From Paracoccaceae bacterium (GTDB taxonomy: Bacteria; Pseudomonadota; Alphaproteobacteria; Rhodobacterales; Rhodobacteraceae), in contig JABSSB010000190.1 in NCBI GenBank assembly GCA_013214715.1, positions 1 to 8,007 on the forward strand: a stretch of DNA of 8,007 nt, given 5' to 3'. The notes under the pieces are model-generated. The model did not search any database, had not been told where the DNA came from, and saw only the letters and a list, made by a program, of their open reading frames with translations. Positions 1-7,020 of the stretch are shown here, in pieces. The position numbers and the translations under genes were made by a program. How positions within the stretch are numbered: position 1 is the stretch's first letter; every line of letters starts with the position of its first letter.

Positions 1-506
1 ACCATGAAATCAGATATGCTTTGTTTCGTGGATAATTGGGTTTTCATATAGCTGCGGATCCGGGTCTGTGCGTCTTCGGCCACGCCGCGTCCGGCCCCGC
101 CGGTCAGGCCAATCAGGCTGACTTTGCGGGCGTCAAACACGGCATAGCCTGCCGATGGCTCGATCAGGGCGGCAGCGCCGGGCTGTTCAGTCATCAGCCG
201 GTCAAAAGCGTCTTCGGCCATGGCATCAAGCTGGGCGCGCATCTCCTCCGGCGAGGTATCGGCGGCAAAGAGCGCGGCGGAATCGACCATTTCTTCGCTG
301 ACCTCGTCGCCGATGCGGTTGGCCTCTGTCCCGACAAAATCCGCGCCGCGCCCGATGGCCTGACCTGCGGCCTCTAAGCCTTCGCCTATGGCTTGTCCAA
401 TATCAGCGGCCCCTTCTTTAATGGAGCTCAGCAAGCCCTGCGCCGACAGCGGCGCAGTCATAACGATGAGAAGGACAAGAGCAGATCGAAACAAATTGTC
501 CGTCAC
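1..506 (-). CDS. Secreted SYLF/YSC84-like domain protein, C-terminal part outside window
   Basis: At least 168 codons are open from a GTG at 506-504 to the left edge, so the C-terminus is missing here. Residues 1-22 form a signal peptide (basic R7, hydrophobic core ALVLLIVM, cleavage near PLSA/QG), so export to the periplasm or envelope is predicted. Residues 30-70 are a Gly/Ala-rich amphipathic segment containing an 11-residue tandem repeat. Residues 88-145 resemble the start of a lipid-binding SYLF (YSC84, DUF500) domain: a helix with LDAMAEDAFDRLM, then GYAVFDARK (120-128) and the glycine-rich GGAGRGVA (136-143). The GTG start is chosen because it overlaps the upstream transglycosylase stop (GTGA) and has AGG about 7 bases before it; the first ATG in frame lies inside the signal peptide. 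Family assignment is from motif memory. From about residue 154 the sequence becomes AT-rich and no longer looks like the family, so the gene may be broken near the window edge. Confidence 0.6.
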   Translation of the reverse strand, partial: MTDNLFRSALVLLIVMTAPLSAQGLLSSIKEGAADIGQAIGEGLEAAGQAIGRGADFVGTEANRIGDEVSEEMVDSAALFAADTSPEEMRAQLDAMAEDAFDRLMTEQPGAAALIEPSAGYAVFDARKVSLIGLTGGAGRGVAEDAQTRIRSYMKTQLSTKQSISDFM

Positions 507-1753
507 CTCAAACCTGTCAACAGATCCAAAGAGGCATAGCCATCGGGCAAAAGCCCGCTGGCCTGTTGGTACGCACGCACGGCTGCAATCGTCTTTGGTC
601 CGATCCGGCCATCCACACCTTGTGTGGAAAAGCCCTGCGCCGTCAGGCGTTGCTGCAATTCCTTGCGTTCCGAAAATGTCAGAGCCCGGTCGCCACGCGG
701 CCAGCTGCTCTGAATCTTCGGCCCGCCGGCGATCCGATCGGCCAGATGCCCGACGCCGATCACATAGGCATCGGCCGTGTTATAGCGTTCGATGACCTCA
801 AAGTTGCGGAAGATCATGAAAGCTGCGCCGCGTCCACCGCCGGGCAGCAGGATCGAGGCTTTGCCATGGTTCGGCACGGCCCTTCCTTGCATGTCGCGGA
901 TGCCCAGACGCGCCCATTCACGCGGGTTTTTGGTGATCTCACGATCGGCCAGTGCATAATCGAAGCCCTGCGGCAGGCGCACTTCGACGCCCCAAGGCTG
1001 GCCTTTGACCCAGCCTGAACGTTTCAGATACGCCGCGGTTGAGGCCAGCGCATCACTGGGATCATCCGACCAGATATCACGCCGCCCATCCCCGGTGAAA
1101 TCCACCGCATAAGACAGGTAGGAGGTCGGAATAAACTGCGTATGACCCATCGCACCCGCCCAGCTTCCGGTCATGTTGCGCGGGGCGGTGTCACCCGATT
1201 GGATGATCTGCAAGGCGGCGACCAGTTGTTCTTCAAAAAACGGGCCGCGCCGCCCGTCAAAGGCCAATGTCGCCAAAGAGCGGACCACATCATTATTGCC
1301 CCGAAACGTGCCATAGGCGCTTTCCAACCCCCAGACGGCTGCGACGATTTCCTTGGGCACGCCATAGCGCGTTTCGATCTGTTGCAGGGTGCGGCGGTGC
1401 GCCTCCAAGGCAGCGCGACCGTTGCGCACACGCGCGTCTGAGGCTGCGCTGTCGAGATAGTCCCAGATGGTTTTGGTGAATTCCGACTGGTTTCGGTCGC
1501 GGCGGATGACGTCGGGATCATAGCTGACCCCGGCAAAAGCGCGGTCGAGCACGTCGCTGCGAATGCCTTGGCCACGAGCGCGTAATTTGAAGGCGGTTAC
1601 CCAATTGTCGAACCGTGCGTTGGCGCTGGCCATTTGCACCGGCGTCATCAGATGCGCAGGCCTGAGTTTGGGCACCAGATTGGCACCCGCCAGTTGGGTT
1701 GGTCCCGAAATCGCGACAGCGGCCACAAGCGCCGCACATGCCCATCGCATCAT
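503..1753 (-). CDS. Lytic murein transglycosylase, MltB/GH103 family, with peptidoglycan-binding domain
   Basis: This 416-residue enzyme should cleave the MurNAc-GlcNAc bond of peptidoglycan non-hydrolytically, leaving 1,6-anhydroMurNAc ends, in the periplasm. Residues 1-24 are a signal peptide (hydrophobic core ACAALVAAVAI, cleavage after AGA). There is no lipobox cysteine, so it is soluble rather than a lipoprotein like E. coli MltB. The SLT_2 catalytic domain spans about 45-345. It contains WGLESAYG (141-148) with the probable catalytic acid E144, AGAMGHTQFIPTSY (199-212), the conserved DFTGDGRRDIW (218-228) and NFEVIERYN (317-325). A PG_binding_1 domain fills about 360-415 (VDGRIGPKTIAAVRAYQ). 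The start at 1753 is chosen for the signal peptide and a GCAGG ribosome site 5 bases ahead; the open frame extends upstream to 2035 but that part overlaps rnr and looks like shadow coding. Its stop overlaps the next gene's start, so the two are probably co-translated. Confidence 0.93.
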   Translation of the reverse strand: MMRWACAALVAAVAISGPTQLAGANLVPKLRPAHLMTPVQMASANARFDNWVTAFKLRARGQGIRSDVLDRAFAGVSYDPDVIRRDRNQSEFTKTIWDYLDSAASDARVRNGRAALEAHRRTLQQIETRYGVPKEIVAAVWGLESAYGTFRGNNDVVRSLATLAFDGRRGPFFEEQLVAALQIIQSGDTAPRNMTGSWAGAMGHTQFIPTSYLSYAVDFTGDGRRDIWSDDPSDALASTAAYLKRSGWVKGQPWGVEVRLPQGFDYALADREITKNPREWARLGIRDMQGRAVPNHGKASILLPGGGRGAAFMIFRNFEVIERYNTADAYVIGVGHLADRIAGGPKIQSSWPRGDRALTFSERKELQQRLTAQGFSTQGVDGRIGPKTIAAVRAYQQASGLLPDGYASLDLLTGLR

Positions 1754-1790
1754 GATTGCCTGCCGTTCTTTTGCTCTACCTGTTTCCGTC

Positions 1791-1818
1791 AGTGTAGCGT
1801 AGATGGGCACAATCGAAA
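1791..1818 (-). promoter_or_regulatory. Possible sigma70-type promoter for the transglycosylase gene
   Basis: In the 106-base gap between rnr and the transglycosylase, the minus strand reads TTTCGA (1818-1813), a 16-base spacer, then TACACT (1796-1791) in the context GCTACACT. The -10 is a fair match (TAtAaT) and the -35 is weak. It would start transcription roughly 30 bases before the ATG at 1753. It is supported only by consensus and position; read-through from rnr is the alternative. Confidence 0.3.
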
Positions 1819-1833
1819 GCAGAGGTTTTGCAT

Positions 1834-1849
1834 CGGCAAGGATTTGCCG
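1834..1849 (-). other. Small hairpin after rnr stop (weak terminator or 3' stabiliser)
   Basis: CGGCAA and TTGCCG form a perfect 6-bp stem around a 4-base loop, beginning 10 bases downstream of the rnr stop codon. No T-run follows on the minus strand, so it is not a standard intrinsic terminator. It could protect the rnr mRNA 3' end or act with Rho. A 6-bp palindrome can also arise by chance in GC-rich DNA. Confidence 0.3.
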
Positions 1850-1859
1850 CAGGCAGGGA

Positions 1860-4118
1860 TCAGCGGCGGCGGCGGGCGACCTTGCGTTTGGTCTTGTCGG
1901 TTTTGCGTTTGTGCTTGACCAGCTTGCGTTTCGGGCTGCGCGATTTGCCACCCGGACGTCCGCGCGGCAGGGCGGTGTTTTCCAGCGCCAACAATTCCAA
2001 CTCCAGCCCGCCGGTGACGGGCGCGGCCTCGACAATACGAACCGTGGCGCGTTGCCCGATGGATATGATGCGTCCGCTATCTTCGCCCATCAGCGTGCCC
2101 GCTTTGGCGTCGTAATGGAAAAACTCTCGCCCCAGAGAGCGCACCGGCACCAACCCGTCCGCGCCCGTATCGTCGAGTTTGACAAAAACCCCAAAGCGCG
2201 CGATGCCGCTGATCCGGCCGTCGCATTCATCGCCCACGCGTTCCGACAGATAGGCCGCGAGATAGCGATCTGTCGTGTCGCGTTCCGCCACCATGGACCG
2301 GCGTTCGGTGTCCGAGATATGCTGAGCCGTGTCGTCCAGCCCCTCGATCTCTTCTGGGCTGAGCCCATCCTTGCCCCAGCCATGGGCCGAGATCAGCGCG
2401 CGATGCACGATCAGATCGGCATAGCGGCGGATGGGCGAGGTAAAATGCGCGTAATTGGCCAGCGCCAGCCCGAAATGGCCGAAATTCTCAGCGCTGTAAT
2501 AGGCCTGCGTCATCGAGCGCAGGGTCGAGATATTGATCAGTTCTGCGTCTTCAGTGCCAGCGGCGGCGTTCAGAAGTGCGTTCAGATGCCGGGTTTGCAG
2601 CACCTGCCCTTTGGCCAGCGTCAACCCCGCCGCCTGCGCCGTTTCACGCAGCGCGTCGAGCTTTTCGGTGCTGGGTTCCTCATGCACGCGAAACAGCAGC
2701 GGCGAGCGTTTGGCGATCAGCGTCTCAGCCGCGCAGACATTGGCGAGGATCATGAATTCCTCGATCAGCTTATGCGCGTCCAGCCGGTCGCGGAACTTGA
2801 CCGAGCGGACCTGACCAGTGTCATCCAGTTCGATCCGGCGTTCGGGCAGGTCCAGCTCAAGCGGTTGGCGCGCCGTCCGAGCGGTGTGCAGCGCCTGATA
2901 GGCAGCGTAGAGGGGGCGGATGACATCGTCCATCATCGGGCCGGTGCGGTCGCTGGGTTGGCCGTCATGGGCGGCCTGCACCTCGCCATAGGTCAGCGAC
3001 GCGGCCGAGCGCATGAGTCCGCGTAGAAAACGATGGTCGATCTTGTTGCCCTCGGCATCGATGCGGATGCGCACGGCCAGACAGGCGCGCGGGACGCCTT
3101 CATGCAGGGAACACAGATCGCCAGACAGCCGGTCGGGCAGCATCGGCACGACGCGGTCGGGGAAATACGTAGAGTTGCCGCGCTTGCGCGCCTCCCGATC
3201 GAGGGCGGATCCGGGCGTGACGTAATGCGCAACATCGGCAATCGCGACCCAGATGACATGGCCGCCTGGGTTTTTCGGGTCGTCATCGGGTTGCGCAAAG
3301 CAGGCATCGTCATGATCTCGCGCATCGGCCGGGTCGATGGTGACAAGCGGCAGATCGCGCAGGTCTTCGCGCCCTGAGAGGCCCGCCGGTTTGGCGCTGT
3401 CGGCCTCGGCCATGACGGCATCGGGGAAATCATCGGGGATGCCGTGCTGGTGGATCGCGATGAGCGACACGGCCTTGGGCGCGGCCGGATCGCCCAGCCG
3501 GGTCAGCACGCGGGCACGCGGCAGGCCCATGCGTGTTTTCGGGCCGGTCTGTTCGCCTTCGACCAATTCGCCATCTTTCGCGCCCAGCCGCGCGTTTTCG
3601 GCGACCAGCCATTCAAGGCTGGCAGATTTGTCGATCGGCACGATCCGCCCGCCCTCGGCGGTTTTGCGGAAGATGCCAAGGATCTTACGCGGGTTGGTGC
3701 CGATCCGGCGGATCATGCGGGCCTCATAGTGGTGCTCGCCACCGCCGTCGATCTTTTGCAGACGCGCCAGCAGCCTGTCGCCCGCGCCCAAGGCTGGGTC
3801 AGAGGCGCGCAGGACGAGGCGGATCACCGGTTCGACCCCTTCCCCATGCCATTCCAGCGGGCGGGCGATCAGGTCGCCATCCTCATCGGGGCCGCGCACC
3901 TGCAAGACACTGACCGGTGGCAGGCTGTCAGGGTCACGATAGCTGCGCTTGCGCTTTTCCAGATGGCCTTCGGCTTCAAGCTCCTTGAGGACGCGTTTCA
4001 GCTCAATCCGTTCGGCGCCTTTGATGCCGAAGGCTTTGGCGATGTCGCGTTTGGAGTTTTGGGTCGGATGGGCAGAGATCCAATCGAGGATTTCCGCCTT
4101 GGAGGGGATCTGTGCCAT
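1860..4118 (-). CDS. rnr: Ribonuclease R (3'-5' exoribonuclease)
   Basis: This 752-residue protein is a processive 3'-5' exoribonuclease of the RNase II/R (RNB) superfamily, acting in the cytoplasm on structured RNA, defective rRNA and mRNA. Domains in order are a winged-helix HTH (about 1-60), cold-shock OB folds (about 65-240), the RNB catalytic domain (about 250-590), an S1 RNA-binding domain (628-710) and a very basic tail (719-752, 19 of 34 residues Lys/Arg). The metal-binding motif TIDPADARDHDDA (260-272) carries the expected aspartates D262, D268, D270 and D271. SPIRRYADL (561-569) is the conserved arginine motif near the active site. An ATG 7 codons upstream (4139) is also in frame; 4118 is preferred because MAQIPSKAEILDWI matches the usual alphaproteobacterial N-terminus. 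Neither start has a clear Shine-Dalgarno sequence. The gene stands apart from its neighbours, with a probable terminator upstream and a 106-base gap downstream. Confidence 0.96.
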   Translation of the reverse strand: MAQIPSKAEILDWISAHPTQNSKRDIAKAFGIKGAERIELKRVLKELEAEGHLEKRKRSYRDPDSLPPVSVLQVRGPDEDGDLIARPLEWHGEGVEPVIRLVLRASDPALGAGDRLLARLQKIDGGGEHHYEARMIRRIGTNPRKILGIFRKTAEGGRIVPIDKSASLEWLVAENARLGAKDGELVEGEQTGPKTRMGLPRARVLTRLGDPAAPKAVSLIAIHQHGIPDDFPDAVMAEADSAKPAGLSGREDLRDLPLVTIDPADARDHDDACFAQPDDDPKNPGGHVIWVAIADVAHYVTPGSALDREARKRGNSTYFPDRVVPMLPDRLSGDLCSLHEGVPRACLAVRIRIDAEGNKIDHRFLRGLMRSAASLTYGEVQAAHDGQPSDRTGPMMDDVIRPLYAAYQALHTARTARQPLELDLPERRIELDDTGQVRSVKFRDRLDAHKLIEEFMILANVCAAETLIAKRSPLLFRVHEEPSTEKLDALRETAQAAGLTLAKGQVLQTRHLNALLNAAAGTEDAELINISTLRSMTQAYYSAENFGHFGLALANYAHFTSPIRRYADLIVHRALISAHGWGKDGLSPEEIEGLDDTAQHISDTERRSMVAERDTTDRYLAAYLSERVGDECDGRISGIARFGVFVKLDDTGADGLVPVRSLGREFFHYDAKAGTLMGEDSGRIISIGQRATVRIVEAAPVTGGLELELLALENTALPRGRPGGKSRSPKRKLVKHKRKTDKTKRKVARRRR

Positions 4119-4157
4119 GCCTTCGGCGTAACATGCCAATCAAGGCGCGTCATTCCC

Positions 4158-4181
4158 AAAAGGCGCGCGGCGAGGCCGCGC
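4158..4181 (-). terminator. Probable Rho-independent terminator of the dap-side operon
   Basis: On the minus strand, GCGCGGC, a 3-base loop CTC and GCCGCGC form a perfect 7-bp, all-GC stem (4181-4165), followed after 3 bases by TTTT (4161-4158). It lies about 15 bases past the stop of the gene ending at 4197 and about 40 bases ahead of the rnr start. The stem is strong but the T-run is short, so termination may be partial, with some read-through into rnr. Confidence 0.55.
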
Positions 4182-4196
4182 ACTGGCTATCTCGGG

Positions 4197-4811
4197 TCAT
4201 CGCCTATGGCGCTGCCCCTCGGGTAGGCGCTGTGGGGCAGAGGACAGGGCAAGATCGGCAGCGGTGTCGACATCGGCAAGGGTGTCGATACGCGCGATGC
4301 GGTGGCGATGCAGAGGCGCAAGTGTGTCACTGAGCGCGTGCGGACTGGACCAGCGGACATGCGCAAAGAGGTTGCGCGGCAATGGGCGGCGCATGCCAAC
4401 CAGCCAGTAGCCGCCATCGGGCGCGGGGCCAAACACCCCGTCATGGGTCCCCAGCGCCTGGAAGGCGTGCGCGATATGGCGCCGCGTGATGCCGGGAATG
4501 TCCGAGCCGATCAGGCAAACCGGGCCGGGGGGAGGCGCCTCCAGCATGCGCCGCATCCGATCGCCAAGATCACCGCGCCCTTGTGGCAGGCGGGGCAGAT
4601 CGGAAGGCCAGAGGTGCCGGTTTTGGGTGGCCCGGTCCGGAGCGATGGCCAAGGTGATCTGCCAACGCGGGTCGCGTAGATTGCGCAAGAGGCGCGTCAT
4701 CTGGTGACGATACCACCAAGCGGCCTCAACCCGGCCGATATCCCGCGCCAGCCGGGTTTTGACCCGGCCCGGGCGCGGTTGCTTGACCATGATGATCAGG
4801 CTGCGCCGCAT
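4197..4811 (-). CDS. DUF2064 / TIGR04282-like GT-A fold glycosyltransferase family protein
   Basis: This 204-residue cytoplasmic protein has the GT-A (nucleotide-sugar transferase) fold typical of DUF2064. Visible marks are the N-terminal nucleotide-binding pattern MVKQPRPGRVKTRLA (8-22), LIGSDIPGI (100-108) in the place of the metal-binding acidic motif, FGPAPDGGYWLVG (127-139) with the family's PxxDGGYxLxG signature, and DTLADVDTAADL (176-187) near the end. TIGR04282 is named for arsenosugar biosynthesis, but no arsenic gene is visible here, so neither substrate nor product should be assumed. Length is normal for the family. Its ATG lies 3 bases after the GNAT stop, so the two are probably translated from one message. 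The C-terminus is unusually basic (RLPEGQRHRR). It is the last gene before the hairpin terminator. Family membership is firm; biochemical role is unknown. Confidence 0.85.
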   Translation of the reverse strand: MRRSLIIMVKQPRPGRVKTRLARDIGRVEAAWWYRHQMTRLLRNLRDPRWQITLAIAPDRATQNRHLWPSDLPRLPQGRGDLGDRMRRMLEAPPPGPVCLIGSDIPGITRRHIAHAFQALGTHDGVFGPAPDGGYWLVGMRRPLPRNLFAHVRWSSPHALSDTLAPLHRHRIARIDTLADVDTAADLALSSAPQRLPEGQRHRR

Positions 4812-4814
4812 CGG

Positions 4815-5240
4815 TCAGAGCGCGCGATCCATATCGCGGTGATCGATCCCGGCATCGTCATAGACCGGGCCAAAGGCGGTGAAGCCCAAACCCTCGTAGA
4901 ACCCGATGGCCGAGACCTGCGCGCCCAGCACGGCCCGCGTGATCCCGTCATGACGGCAGGCTTCTTCCAGACAGGCGCGGATCAGACCCGCGCCCAGCCC
5001 AGTGCCACGGGCAGCTTGAGCGACGCAGACGCGCCCGATCTTGGCGCTGTCACCTTTCAGCAGGATGCGCGCCGCGCCCAAGACCCGCGCCCCGTCGCGG
5101 GCGATAAGGTGGATGGCGTCCGTGTGATCATGCGCGTCGCGCTCCAAGTCTTCTGGCACGCCTTGTTCCCGCACGAAAACGTCGTGCCGTATGGCCAGAC
5201 AGGCGTCGATATCCTTGGTGGTTTCAATCGTGACACTCAT
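4815..5240 (-). CDS. GNAT family N-acetyltransferase, ElaA/YjcF-like
   Basis: This 141-residue protein covers one complete GNAT domain. It would transfer an acetyl group from acetyl-CoA to an unidentified amine in the cytoplasm. Motif A is IGRVCVAQAARGTGLGAGL (68-86), where RGTGLG (78-83) is the loop that binds the CoA pyrophosphate. AQVSAIGFYEGLGF (107-120) is the motif B region with the usual FYxxLGF. The N-terminal IRHDVFVREQGVP (17-29) and the C-terminal GIDHRDMDRAL (131-141) point to the ElaA/YjcF branch, whose substrates are poorly known. The ATG overlaps the dapE stop by 4 bases (ATGA), implying translational coupling, and the next gene starts 3 bases past its stop. A link to diaminopimelate metabolism is suggested only by position. 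Confidence 0.9.
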   Translation of the reverse strand: MSVTIETTKDIDACLAIRHDVFVREQGVPEDLERDAHDHTDAIHLIARDGARVLGAARILLKGDSAKIGRVCVAQAARGTGLGAGLIRACLEEACRHDGITRAVLGAQVSAIGFYEGLGFTAFGPVYDDAGIDHRDMDRAL

Positions 5241-6379
5241 GCGAAATAGCTTTGCAGGATGCGGGTATAGATGGATTTGAGTTGGTGGATCTGCGCGATC
5301 TCGACCCGTTCATCGACCTGATGCATGGATTGACCGACAAGGCCAAATTCCACCACCGGGCAGTGATCCTTGATGAATCGCGCATCCGATGTCCCGCCTG
5401 AGGTCGACAGTTCAGGGCACAGGCCGGTTTCAGCCTCGACCGCGTCGGCCACGATCCTCGACAAAGGGCCGGGTGGGGTCAGAAAGCTTTCGCCAGAGAT
5501 CTTGATCTCCACGGCCACATCCACGTCAAACGCCTGCGCGACGCGATGTGCTTCGGCATTCAGCCAGTCCGACAGGCTCGCACCGGAATGGGTATCATTG
5601 AAACGTATATTGACCATGCCCGTGCAGCGCGCGGGGATGACGTTATTGGCCGGGTTGCCGGTGTCGATGCCAACCACGGCGAGGGTCGATGGATCGAAAT
5701 GATCGGTGCCCTCATCCAACTTGTGACTGGCCAGCCGGTCCATCAGCCGCGCGATGGCAGGCACGGGGTTCTTGGCGCGATGCGGATAGGCGGCATGGCC
5801 TTGCACGCCGGTCACGGTAAACCATGCGGTCATGGACCCACGCCGCCCGATCTTCATCATTTCGCCCATGCGGGTGGGGCAGGTCGGTTCCCCCACCAGA
5901 CAGGCCGTCATGGCTTCGCCTTCGGCCTTCATGTGGTCCAAAAGCGCGAGCGTACCGTCGATGGATGGGCCTTCCTCATCTCCGGTGATGGTCAGGACAA
6001 CCGCGCCGTCAGGCGGCGTGTTGCGAACAAAATCCACAGCCGCTGCCGCAAAAGCGGCCACGCCCGATTTCATGTCACAGGCCCCGCGCCCATAAAGCCA
6101 CCCCTCGCGCGTTTCGGCACCGAACGGGTCCACGCTCCAGGCATCGGCATCGCCAACCGGCACGACATCGGTATGCCCATTGAAGCCAAAGCTGCGCGCA
6201 GCGCCTTTGGCTCCCCAACGGGCAAACAGGTTGGACACACCGCCCCGGTCGGCGCGGGTACAGTCAAACCCGGCCTCGCTTAGCAGGGTTTCCAGCAGGA
6301 CCAGCGCGCCGCCCTCTTCCGGCGTGACGGAAGGGCAGCGGATCAGATCAGCGCTGAGCGCGGCAGGGTCTGTGGTCAT
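5237..6379 (-). CDS. dapE: Succinyl-diaminopimelate desuccinylase
   Basis: This 380-residue enzyme hydrolyses N-succinyl-LL-2,6-diaminopimelate to LL-diaminopimelate and succinate in the cytoplasm, supplying meso-diaminopimelate for peptidoglycan and lysine. It is an M20-family di-zinc hydrolase of normal DapE length. Expected ligands and catalytic residues are all present: H69 and D71 in GHTDVVPVGD, D102 in YGRGACDMKSG, E135 (general base) and E136 in TGDEEG, E164 in GEPT, and H353 in SMHQVDE. The dimerisation (lid) domain is at about 178-290, including GRRGSMTAWFTVTGVQGHAAYPH; the DapE-typical STSGGTSDARF is at 325-335. The start codon overlaps the stop of the upstream HAD gene (ATGA), and its own stop overlaps the next start in the same way. 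With dapD at the right edge, this places two steps of the succinylase pathway in one apparent operon. Confidence 0.97.
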   Translation of the reverse strand: MTTDPAALSADLIRCPSVTPEEGGALVLLETLLSEAGFDCTRADRGGVSNLFARWGAKGAARSFGFNGHTDVVPVGDADAWSVDPFGAETREGWLYGRGACDMKSGVAAFAAAAVDFVRNTPPDGAVVLTITGDEEGPSIDGTLALLDHMKAEGEAMTACLVGEPTCPTRMGEMMKIGRRGSMTAWFTVTGVQGHAAYPHRAKNPVPAIARLMDRLASHKLDEGTDHFDPSTLAVVGIDTGNPANNVIPARCTGMVNIRFNDTHSGASLSDWLNAEAHRVAQAFDVDVAVEIKISGESFLTPPGPLSRIVADAVEAETGLCPELSTSGGTSDARFIKDHCPVVEFGLVGQSMHQVDERVEIAQIHQLKSIYTRILQSYFA

Positions 6380-7017
6380 GTGGCCTCTCCAATCAAGTCT
6401 GTCACGGCACCGGACAGATCGGCGGGATGATGCAACGCACGGTTGGCGCCTTGCATTTCGGCGTCAGATCCATAGCCCCAAAGCGCGGCAATCACCGGCA
6501 TGTCATTGGCCTGTCCAGCCTGCAAATCATGCGCCCGGTCGCCAACCATAACCGATTGCCCAGCCTCTTCGCCTGTTTCCGCCAAGGCCCGCGCCAGCAA
6601 GTCGGATTTACGGGCGCCAGTGCCGTCAAGCTCAGGCCCATATTCTGCCGTCAGATACTCAGCCAAACCCAGATGGGCGGTGATCTTGATTGCATAGGCT
6701 CGCGGCTTGGCCGTCATCAGGTAAAGCCGCCGGTTCTGCGCCTTCAACACATCCAGCGCGGCAAACACCCCATCAAATACCGGCGCGTCGAACATGATGG
6801 CGTGATAATGCGCACGATAGGCGGCCAGCGCAGTCTCGACATCCGCAACGCCCAGATGCGCGAACGTGTCGGATAAGGGCGGGCCGACATAGCGGCGCAG
6901 AGTGTCCACTTCGGGCACCGCCACGCCAGAGCGGTCCAGCGCATGTGCGATGGATGCAGTGATCGGCCGGGCGCTGTCGCTCAGCGTGCCATCAAGATCC
7001 AGAAACACCGCGCCCAC
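6376..7017 (-). CDS. HAD family hydrolase, phosphoglycolate phosphatase/5'-nucleotidase-like
   Basis: This 213-residue cytoplasmic phosphatase of the HAD superfamily (Gph/COG0546-like) has all four motifs. Motif I is FLDLDGTLSDS with nucleophile D7 and acid D9, motif II has T102 in LMTAKP, motif III is K137 in GARKSDL, and motif IV is VMVGDRAHD with D160 and D164. The alpha-helical cap lies at about 15-85. The stretch AEYGPELDGT (124-133) resembles the GSxLDGTR region of Gph-like proteins also called 5'-nucleotidases, so the substrate is likely a small phosphomonoester but cannot be named. The start is GTG at 7017, 3 bases after the previous stop; MGAVFLDLDGT is the usual N-terminus, and a GGCGAGG ribosome site lies inside the upstream gene. 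The stop overlaps the dapE ATG. Confidence 0.92.
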   Translation of the reverse strand: MGAVFLDLDGTLSDSARPITASIAHALDRSGVAVPEVDTLRRYVGPPLSDTFAHLGVADVETALAAYRAHYHAIMFDAPVFDGVFAALDVLKAQNRRLYLMTAKPRAYAIKITAHLGLAEYLTAEYGPELDGTGARKSDLLARALAETGEEAGQSVMVGDRAHDLQAGQANDMPVIAALWGYGSDAEMQGANRALHHPADLSGAVTDLIGEAT

Positions 7018-7020
7018 GGC

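Noticed and set aside
4..51. Short plus-strand reading frame in the AT-rich edge as the end of a transposase
   Set aside because: Only 15 codons are visible before a stop, with no recognisable transposase motif, so it cannot be called from this window.
1754..2035. Upstream extension of the transglycosylase frame (94 extra residues)
   Set aside because: It overlaps the 3' end of rnr, is Arg/Pro/Ala-rich shadow sequence, and would bury the clear signal peptide that begins at 1753.
1803..3026. Long plus-strand open frame (407 codons) opposite rnr
   Set aside because: It lies wholly antisense to the strongly supported rnr coding sequence; high GC content creates such mirror frames. Its protein has no domain or ordered hydrophobic pattern.
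4119..4139. Alternative rnr start giving MACYAEG in front
   Set aside because: The seven extra residues do not look like the conserved N-terminus, and the site lacks a good ribosome binding sequence. It cannot be fully excluded.
3444..4226. Plus-strand open frame (260 codons) opposite the rnr 5' part
   Set aside because: It is antisense to the RNase R OB and HTH domains, has no recognisable motif, and runs across the hairpin terminator.
4197..4811. Arsenosugar biosynthesis role for the DUF2064 protein
   Set aside because: The name comes from a family model; no ArsM, radical SAM or other arsenic gene is seen nearby.
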